Positions 5,440-10,997 of a DNA stretch of 10,997 bases are shown piece by piece. The notes below the pieces were generated by a model, which had not been told where the DNA came from, did no database searches, and saw nothing but the letters and a program-made list of their open reading frames with translations. Source of the DNA: an uncultured Porphyromonadaceae bacterium (GTDB lineage: Bacteria; Bacteroidota; Bacteroidia; Bacteroidales; Muribaculaceae); NCBI GenBank assembly GCA_947166165.1, contig CAMVDK010000093.1, forward strand, positions 1 to 10,997, read 5' to 3'. Within the stretch, counting starts at the first letter, position 1. Each line of letters begins with the position of its first letter. Both the position numbers and the translations under genes were made by a program.

Positions 5440-6150
5440 ATGCTCACGTTCAACATCATCTTCTCGGCAGTGCTGCCCGCAGCGCTGCTGTTGTGGTTCA
5501 TCTATCGTCGCGACCCGGTCAAAGAGCCGGTGCCGCAAATCCTGAAAGGCTTTGGCTATGGCCTGGTGGCCGCCGGCATCGCCGTCGTGCTCGAGATGGC
5601 GGTGGTGGGCTTGGGGCTGGTGGCCGATGAGCCCAAGAACGTGTTCTCGGCGGTGAACTTGGCCTTCCTGGGTGGGGCCGGCCCCGCGGACCTGGCCAGG
5701 CTGCTCAGGCTGTGGCGGCTGCTCGGGCGCAACCGCTACTTCGACGAGTGGTTCGACGGCGTGGTCTACGCCGCCAGCATCGGCCTGGGCTTCGCGGCCA
5801 TCGAGAATGTGGCCTACCTGTTTGGCAATCTCGACGACTGGCAGGGCGTGGCGGTGATGCGCGGCCTGTTCTCGGTGCCGGGCCACTTTGCCTTTGCGGT
5901 GCTGATGGGCTACTTCTACTCGCTGGTTCACATTGGCGGCCGCCACACCAGCCGCAACCGTGTGATGGTGCTGGCCGCTCCGGTGCTGGCCCATGGGGCC
6001 TACGACGCGGCGCTCTTCGCCGCCAGCATCAACGACGTGCTGGCAGCCGTGCTCACGGTGGTGTTCCTGCTGCTGTGCGCATGGCTCGTCAAGGTGTGCC
6101 GCCGCCACATCCGCACCCTGCGCGCCTTCGACAAGCTGGTGGAGGAATGA
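5440..6150 (+). CDS. PrsW-family membrane protein with a degenerate protease motif
   Basis: A 236-residue polytopic membrane protein with hydrophobic segments near residues 5-21, 37-61, 106-127, 144-163, 175-196 and 198-218. The family signature is clear: RNRYFDEWFDGVVYAASIGLGFAAIENVAYL at 97-127 with E122, then GH149 in SVPGHFAFAVLMGY, and AHGAYDA at 184-190 with H185. PrsW proteins are intramembrane metalloproteases that cleave membrane anti-sigma factors in Firmicutes; Bacteroidetes members are mostly uncharacterised. The glutamate motif that should precede the signature, normally Glu-Glu-x-x-Lys, reads A83-D84-L-A-R87 here. The following helix carries extra arginines (R90, R93). The gene may therefore encode an inactive relative. 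The ATG at 5440 gives the expected N-terminus. No sigma/anti-sigma gene is nearby. Confidence 0.85.
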   Translation: MLTFNIIFSAVLPAALLLWFIYRRDPVKEPVPQILKGFGYGLVAAGIAVVLEMAVVGLGLVADEPKNVFSAVNLAFLGGAGPADLARLLRLWRLLGRNRYFDEWFDGVVYAASIGLGFAAIENVAYLFGNLDDWQGVAVMRGLFSVPGHFAFAVLMGYFYSLVHIGGRHTSRNRVMVLAAPVLAHGAYDAALFAASINDVLAAVLTVVFLLLCAWLVKVCRRHIRTLRAFDKLVEE

Positions 6151-6173
6151 GTGCCTTGGCGCTTCCTGCCGGG

Positions 6174-6221
6174 CGAAAGCAAAAGCGCGGCCTGCACATG
6201 AGAGATTGTGCAGGCCGCGCT
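6174..6221 (-). terminator. Terminator of the BspA-like gene
   Basis: Arms 6184-6197 and 6208-6221 form a perfect 14-bp GC-rich stem with a 10-base loop. Read on the minus strand the stem is followed by TTTTGCTTT (6183-6175), giving a rho-independent terminator 40 bases after the stop of the minus-strand gene. It may also stop the convergent PrsW-family transcript, though no T-run follows on that strand. Confidence 0.75.
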
Positions 6222-6260
6222 CGTGCTTGGTGATGCTTCACGCATCAGCCGGGCTGGCTA

Positions 6261-9200
6261 TCAGCCGTTGTCCTTGTGGACCATGATGTTAATCACGATG
6301 TTCAGGTCGTCGATGTCCACATCGCCGCTCTTGTCGATGTCGGCATTAGGCCATTGAGCCTTGGTGGCTTTCTTGACCATGATGTTGATGATGATGTTCA
6401 GGTCGTCGATGTCCACCTCGCCGCTGCCGTCCACGTCGCCACGTATGGTGGTAGGCGTGTAGAACTTGTCGATTTGGATGCTCTGCGTGCCACTGCCCAC
6501 GAGCGAACCCATCTCCAGGTAGGCGCTGCCGTTCCAGATGGTGGTCGTCTTGGTGATGCGGTCAAACTTCTTGGTGCTTGAGTTGAAGGTGAAGTAAGCG
6601 CCACTGGGCGAGAGTTCCACCTTCTCGCCTTCCACACCCTTGAGCAGGTTGGCCGGAGCGGTGGTGCTGCTGGTGGTGGTGAAACGGTACACTTTGCCCA
6701 CGGTGCCTTTCATCAGCAGACCGGTGGCTGCAGCCACGTTGCCAGTGCGCTGGCTGGTCATCACCATTTCCTTGCCGCTGTCGTAACTGGGAATGGTGTA
6801 GAACTCCACGCCGTCGTTGGTGGGAAGCGACACGGGCTTCATCACCGAGACAACCGACCACTCGCTGCTGGGCCTGACGTAGGGCGAGAACAGGTCGCCG
6901 CCCTTGGCACCATTGGTGCTCCAATCGGCCCACTTATACCACGAGTAGTAAACCCCCATGGGGATGTAGAAACGGAAGCTGTTCGACATGTTGCCAACTA
7001 ATCTGTAGTAGATACTTGTTGATGCCGATTCCAAGAAGATGCTCGACAGGCCCGAGCAGCCCCAGAATGAATATCCGTCAAGTTGTTTAATGGTGCTGGG
7101 AATGTTGATTTCGCCAGTCATTCCCGAGCAGCCGTAGAATGCCCACGAACCCACCTTGGTGATACTGCTGGGGAAGCTGGTTCCTGTGACTTTCGTATGT
7201 CCTGCGCAGGCGCTGTCGCCAACCTCAACCATCTGATATTCAACACCAGTGAGTTTGTCGGTCTCGGAACTGGAAATACCGTATGATCCTCCTGTATCAT
7301 GGGGGCTGTAGACGTATTTCGCGGTCTTGGCGCTGGCATCCACCACGGTCATGTAGTACATGGAGCCTAGGTTGCTGTTTGGATTGCCGTAGTGGAAGTC
7401 GAACGAACCGGCGTTCACATCGCTCATGTTGAATGCGGCCTTCACACCGGCATCGCCTTCATACTTCGCCACCTCGCCTACAGGCACATAGAGCTTGGTG
7501 ATGCCCTTGTGGTTGTAGTTGCTGCCAGAGCGGATCCAACTATCGCTGGTGGTCTTGAACCGGTCGTGAGGAATGTTCAGATACACGGCAGCGAGCTTGT
7601 CGGCAAACTTGAACGCGTTGGCGCTGATCGAGGTCACCGAGCTGGGCACCACCACCACGTGATTCACAGCGTAGCTGTAGTCTTGGTTGGCCACGATGGC
7701 CACATCGATGGTCTTCACACCGTAGGGGAGGCGGATGTACTTCGCGCGGCATTTCGAGAAGGCATACATGGGAATAGCGGTCACGCCGGTCGAAATCTTG
7801 ATGGAGTCGAGCGAGTTGCATTCATACACCATCTGGGCTCCAATCTTGGTCACCGTGTTGGGCATGATGAGCTGGGTGATGGCGGTGTGCGAGAAAGCGA
7901 AATCGCTGATGGTCAGCAGGCGGTCGCCCAGGGTGATGTTCGACAGCTTGCTGCTGCCCATGAACGCGCAGTCACCAATGTAGGTGGGGTTGGGCAATGC
8001 GCACTTGGTCAGGTTGGTGCAACCGTAGAGGGCATATTTGTTGATCCACTTCACGCCAGTGCCACCCTTGATCTCGGTGATGCCGGTGTTGCCGCTGAAC
8101 AGATGGTCGTCGAGTGTGGCCACGATGAAGTTGTAGCCATTTTCGCCAACCGTATTGGGAACCGTTATCGTGCCGCTGAGCGGTGTGCTTCCGCTGGTGG
8201 CATACCATCCCTTGACCACCTTCACATAACCATTGAAGGATGAGGACGACACCTTGGTGTCGGTGTAGGAATGGGCGTATTCCACAGTGTAGTAGAGACT
8301 GGGGCTGCCGGCAACAAAGTCCCATCCACCTTCGTCGACGTTGGTCATCTGGTTCCAGCGCGAAGCGTTCTTGTAGGCACTCACCGAGCCGCGCGGCACG
8401 TGCAGGCGGCAGGATGAGGGGATACGGTCGAGCGACGAGCTGGAGTTGGTGATCGAGCTGTGCGGCGTGGCGAGGTTGACGTAGAGGTCGTTCAGCTTCG
8501 TGAGATAGTCGAGTGCGTATTCGTGCAAGCTGGACACCGAGCTGGGAAGCTTCAGCGCGATGAGGTTATCCATGTAACCGAAAGCAAACGAGCCGATATA
8601 GGTCACACCGTAGGGTATCCACAGGGCCGAAATCTTGGTGTTGCCATAGAATGCCTTGGAGTTGATCGACGTGGTGCCGGGCACAAAACCGCTCACGGTG
8701 CTGGCGCCGGGCACCTGCACCACGGTGGTGTAGTTCTTGTTCATCAGCCAGCCGCCGCTGCTGTGGGCATAATTCTGGTTGCTGGAGCTCACGCTGATGG
8801 TGGCCAGCGACTTGGTCTGGCAAAACGCTCCCGCGCCGATGCTCGTCACGCTCGACGGGATGTAGAGGCTCGTCAGGCCGGTGTTGCGGAAGGCGTCACT
8901 ACCGATTTCCTTCACGCCGTTACTCTCGCCGGCGGTGTAGTAGAGCTTCACTTCCGTCAGACCCGTGCAGTCCTTGAACGCACTGCCACCAACTTTGTCT
9001 GCATCGATATAGACTCCCGTGATGCCGGTGCAGCCTGCGAAGGCATATTCACCAATCTCCTCGATGCTGGTCGTGTAGGTGTCGGTGCGGCCCATGCTAC
9101 CTTTCACGTCGGTGCGGTCCTTGAAGGCGTAAGGAGCGATTTTCTTGAAGAGGCAGTTGGTTGCCTCGCCACCGCCGTAGTCCCGGGGCATTGGATCGGT

Positions 9201-9878
9201 GATGGTTTGCGGGGTAATGATGCCGCTCGAGCGGTTCCAACCCACGAGCATGACTTCGGGATTGATCACATCCAGGTTGGTGCTGATGTAGTCGTAGCCC
9301 TGGCCGTTTTCCCAGATGTCGCACGCCGACGCGCCTTGGTAGGTTATGTTGCTGTCGATGGATTTCCAGACGTTGTCTTGGTTAAAGGCATCGGCGCCGG
9401 CTTTCGTCGACGTGACCACGTTGGGCTTTTTGGCACTGTCGAACGCCGTGCTGGCCAGGCTCGGGGGCGTTTGGCAGCTGATGTAGATCTCGTTGATGTT
9501 GGTGCCCTTGAACGCATAGGCGTTAATGTACTTCATCGAGCTGCGGATGGTCACCCACTTGAGGTTGGAGCAACCCGAGAAGGCGCTGGAGTAGATGTAG
9601 CGCACACCCCAGCCGATAGACACCGAGGTGATTTTGGTGTTGTTCTTGAAGGCTTCGCTGTCCACCACGTCTACGCGGTAGCGCGTGCCGTTGTAGGTCA
9701 CGCGGCCCGGGATGGTGATCGAGGAGGGGCTGGCGCTGGCGCCGGCCGTGCTCAGACCCAGACAGCGGGCAGTGCCATCGGAGTCGATGGAGTAACTGAG
9801 CAGACCTACATCGAATGCGTTGGCGCCCAAGGCGGCTAACGCAATCATCAGGGTGAGTAGAATCTTTTTCATAGTCAT
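6261..9878 (-). CDS. BspA-like leucine-rich-repeat surface protein with C-terminal dockerin-like pair
   Basis: 1205 residues from the ATG at 9878; a second ATG at 9872 (MKKILLTL) is equally possible and more typical. The signal peptide ends near Ala21 (ALGANA). Residues 53-995 hold many LRR_5/BspA-type repeats of the form IGxxAFxxCxxLxxIxIPxSVxxIG, for example at 274-345, 402-450 and 654-705. The repeats fall into three related modules starting near residues 22, 519 and 826. A strand-rich domain (about 1005-1140, with GLLMKGTVGKVYRF) follows. Two canonical dockerin-like calcium loops end the protein: D1148/D1150/S1152/D1156/D1159 and D1180/D1182/S1184/D1188/D1191, each followed by NIxINIMV. 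BspA-like proteins mediate adhesion in oral Bacteroidetes and are abundant in gut and protist genomes; the ligand here is unknown. There is no lipobox or T9SS-type tail visible. Confidence 0.92.
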   Translation of the reverse strand: MTMKKILLTLMIALAALGANAFDVGLLSYSIDSDGTARCLGLSTAGASASPSSITIPGRVTYNGTRYRVDVVDSEAFKNNTKITSVSIGWGVRYIYSSAFSGCSNLKWVTIRSSMKYINAYAFKGTNINEIYISCQTPPSLASTAFDSAKKPNVVTSTKAGADAFNQDNVWKSIDSNITYQGASACDIWENGQGYDYISTNLDVINPEVMLVGWNRSSGIITPQTITDPMPRDYGGGEATNCLFKKIAPYAFKDRTDVKGSMGRTDTYTTSIEEIGEYAFAGCTGITGVYIDADKVGGSAFKDCTGLTEVKLYYTAGESNGVKEIGSDAFRNTGLTSLYIPSSVTSIGAGAFCQTKSLATISVSSSNQNYAHSSGGWLMNKNYTTVVQVPGASTVSGFVPGTTSINSKAFYGNTKISALWIPYGVTYIGSFAFGYMDNLIALKLPSSVSSLHEYALDYLTKLNDLYVNLATPHSSITNSSSSLDRIPSSCRLHVPRGSVSAYKNASRWNQMTNVDEGGWDFVAGSPSLYYTVEYAHSYTDTKVSSSSFNGYVKVVKGWYATSGSTPLSGTITVPNTVGENGYNFIVATLDDHLFSGNTGITEIKGGTGVKWINKYALYGCTNLTKCALPNPTYIGDCAFMGSSKLSNITLGDRLLTISDFAFSHTAITQLIMPNTVTKIGAQMVYECNSLDSIKISTGVTAIPMYAFSKCRAKYIRLPYGVKTIDVAIVANQDYSYAVNHVVVVPSSVTSISANAFKFADKLAAVYLNIPHDRFKTTSDSWIRSGSNYNHKGITKLYVPVGEVAKYEGDAGVKAAFNMSDVNAGSFDFHYGNPNSNLGSMYYMTVVDASAKTAKYVYSPHDTGGSYGISSSETDKLTGVEYQMVEVGDSACAGHTKVTGTSFPSSITKVGSWAFYGCSGMTGEINIPSTIKQLDGYSFWGCSGLSSIFLESASTSIYYRLVGNMSNSFRFYIPMGVYYSWYKWADWSTNGAKGGDLFSPYVRPSSEWSVVSVMKPVSLPTNDGVEFYTIPSYDSGKEMVMTSQRTGNVAAATGLLMKGTVGKVYRFTTTSSTTAPANLLKGVEGEKVELSPSGAYFTFNSSTKKFDRITKTTTIWNGSAYLEMGSLVGSGTQSIQIDKFYTPTTIRGDVDGSGEVDIDDLNIIINIMVKKATKAQWPNADIDKSGDVDIDDLNIVINIMVHKDNG
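6279..6425 (-). repeat. Duplicated DNA encoding the two dockerin loops
   Basis: Blocks 6279-6329 and 6375-6425, offset by 96 bases, are nearly identical over about 51 bases and encode the two IDDLNIxINIMV calcium-binding repeats. The high nucleotide identity suggests a recent internal duplication or gene conversion between the two loops. Confidence 0.7.
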
Positions 9879-9966
9879 GAAATTTATGGGTTAATAATTA
9901 TTTTGATTGTCGCTGTCAAAACTACGGCGCAACGCACTGCCAATGCGCACATTACCTTTTATTCGG

Positions 9967-9974
9967 CAAATATA
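9967..9974 (-). promoter_or_regulatory. -7 promoter element of the BspA-like gene
   Basis: Read on the minus strand this is TATATTTG, an exact match to TAnnTTTG. It lies about 90 bases before the start codon at 9878/9872. No clear TTTG is found at the -33 position, so the promoter may be weak or activator-dependent. Confidence 0.5.
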
Positions 9975-10266
9975 GGACAAAAAATTGACATTCATTGCAT
10001 CTTGCCGTTAAAATTTTAAAATTTAACATTTCACACCAACCCCCAACGCTGAAGCACATCACATGAATCATCACAAATTCTGCTCGTGAACCAGGTTCAA
10101 ACGCACCCGGTTTTGCCCACTTGGGCCGCGCCTCGCAAGATGCTGCGCGGAACATATTGAGCTTGCCTCGCTCATCGAGCTATGGCACAAGGCGGTTGAC
10201 GGGCCAGAACTCCAACTCGCGGCACACATTGTTGTGGAACAGCACAACCCTCTTGCTGGAGACCCC

Positions 10267-10313
10267 AAAAAGGCACCGTTGCCCCCTCAGAGGGGGCAAC
10301 GGTGCCTTTTTTT
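10267..10313. terminator. Strong bidirectional rho-independent terminator behind kbl
   Basis: Arms 10271-10287 and 10291-10307 form a perfect 17-bp stem with the minimal loop CAG. It is preceded by A residues (10267-10270) and followed by T residues to 10313, so each strand reads stem plus T-run. On the minus strand it starts 25 bases after the kbl stop codon and ends that transcript. On the plus strand it would block transcription entering kbl antisense. Confidence 0.9.
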
Positions 10314-10337
10314 GCTTGTCGTTTGCCGGGGAAGGGG

Positions 10338-10997
10338 TCACTTGATCACACCCAGCTCGCGGCCCACCTTGATGAAGGCTTCGATGGCCTTGTCGAGGTG
10401 CTCGCGCTCGTGGCCGGCGCTGAGCTGCACGCGGATGCGCGCCTGGCCCTTGGGCACCACGGGATAGTAGAAGCCGGTGACGTAGATGCCTTCCTCCTGC
10501 ATGCGGGCAGCGAAGTCCTGCGAGAGCTTGGCGTCGTAGAGCATCACGGCGCAGATGGCGCTCTGGGTGGGCTTGATGTCGAAGCCGGCGGCCATCATCT
10601 TGTCGCGGAAGTAGTTCACGTTCTCCACCAGCTTGTCGTGCAGGGCGTTGCTCTCGTCGAGCATCTTGAACATCTCGATGCTGGCGCCCACGATGCCGGG
10701 GGCGATGCTGTTGCTGAACAGATAGGGGCGTGAGCGCTGGCGGAGCATGTCGATGATTTCTTTGCGTCCGGTGGTGAAGCCGCCCATGGCTCCGCCGAAG
10801 GCCTTGCCGAGCGTGCCGGTGAAGATGTCGATGCGTCCGTAGAGGTCGAACTGCTCTGCCACGCCGTGGCCGGTGGGGCCCACCACGCCTGCCGAGTGGC
10901 TCTCGTCGACCATGACCAGGGCGTCGTATTTCTCGGCGAGGTCGCAGATCTTGTCCATCGGGGCCACGTTGCCGTCCATCGAGAACACGCCGTCGGT
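10338..10997 (-). CDS. kbl: Glycine C-acetyltransferase (2-amino-3-ketobutyrate CoA ligase), C-terminal part
   Basis: The last 219 residues of a PLP-dependent alpha-oxoamine synthase; about 175-180 N-terminal residues of the usual ~395 lie beyond the window, and the frame is open to the edge. It interconverts glycine plus acetyl-CoA and 2-amino-3-oxobutyrate plus CoA, the second step of threonine breakdown after threonine dehydrogenase. In fragment numbering, VMVDESHSAG (29-38) gives the cofactor-binding Asp31 and His34, and FTGTLGKAFGGAMGG carries the Schiff-base Lys65. RQRSRPYLFSNSIAP and EGIYVTGFYYPVVPKGQARIR closely follow E. coli Kbl, which separates it from serine palmitoyltransferase and AONS relatives. 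A strong terminator follows the TGA stop at 10340-10338. Confidence 0.93.
   Translation of the reverse strand, partial: TDGVFSMDGNVAPMDKICDLAEKYDALVMVDESHSAGVVGPTGHGVAEQFDLYGRIDIFTGTLGKAFGGAMGGFTTGRKEIIDMLRQRSRPYLFSNSIAPGIVGASIEMFKMLDESNALHDKLVENVNYFRDKMMAAGFDIKPTQSAICAVMLYDAKLSQDFAARMQEEGIYVTGFYYPVVPKGQARIRVQLSAGHEREHLDKAIEAFIKVGRELGVIK

Larger units (their letters stand above)
9879..10337. other. Gap between the BspA-like gene and kbl
   Basis: The part nearest the BspA-like gene (9879-10060) is AT-rich and holds its leader and -7 element. The middle (10061-10266) is richer in GC and shows the palindrome TGAACC-A-GGTTCA at 10087-10099 and a 6-bp CCGCGC/GCGCGG stem at 10126-10150. Short open stretches occur on both strands, but none has a good start, codon bias like its neighbours or a recognisable product. 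The bidirectional terminator at 10267-10313 and the kbl 3' trailer close the gap. Confidence 0.55.

Noticed and set aside
8460..9839. 459-codon plus-strand open frame opposite the BspA-like gene
   Set aside because: Antisense of a repetitive LRR gene; His/Val/Gly/Ala bias and no motif.
10090..10110. GGTTCAAAC resembling a tRNA T-loop
   Set aside because: No matching T-stem, acceptor stem, anticodon arm or CCA in the surrounding bases; more likely part of the TGAACC-A-GGTTCA palindrome.
10338..10997. kbl fragment as a serine palmitoyltransferase or 8-amino-7-oxononanoate synthase
   Set aside because: The GTLGKAFGGA active-site segment and the VVPKGQARIR region follow Kbl rather than those relatives, though the missing N-terminal half leaves slight doubt.

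Overview
The window looks like a chromosomal segment of a GC-rich gut-type Bacteroidales bacterium (Muribaculaceae- or Prevotella-like). This rests on four things: Bacteroidetes-style promoter elements (TAnnTTTG at 107-114 and, on the minus strand, at 9974-9967); start codons preceded by AT-rich leaders with no evident Shine-Dalgarno; the gene order acpP-fabF-rnc; and secreted BspA-like and calycin-like proteins ending in dockerin-like repeats. The family placement is inference from gene content and base composition.

Layout. At 152-865 (+) is a small exported calycin-like protein with a C-terminal dockerin-like pair. A 300-base gap with inverted repeats and the acpP promoter leads to acpP (1166-1405), fabF (1538-2827) and rnc (2994-3785), all on +. 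A terminator-like hairpin lies between acpP and fabF. A 175-base inverted-repeat element flanked by ACAA direct repeats lies exactly between fabF and rnc. Then come an exported low-complexity protein with a globular C-terminal domain (3964-5304, +) and a PrsW-family membrane protein (5440-6150, +). On the minus strand are a 1205-residue BspA-like leucine-rich-repeat surface protein with two dockerin-like loops (6261-9878) and, past a 459-base gap, the C-terminal part of glycine C-acetyltransferase kbl (10338-10997, cut by the window edge).

How the genes work together. acpP and fabF supply the carrier and the elongating condensing enzyme of type II fatty acid synthesis. rnc is probably read from the same transcript. 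The remaining genes are individual envelope or secreted proteins plus one threonine/glycine metabolism enzyme, with no obvious shared pathway.

Most notable observations. (1) A MITE-like insertion: removing the 175-base element and one ACAA copy restores a fabF TGA stop that overlaps the rnc GTG start. (2) A PrsW-family protein whose catalytic Glu-Glu-x-x-Lys motif reads Ala-Asp-x-x-Arg. (3) An imperfect 18-bp stem plus T-run between acpP and fabF that could set their expression ratio. (4) A nonamer repeated over the -33 and -7 regions of the acpP promoter. No defence system, CRISPR array, tRNA or rRNA is visible.
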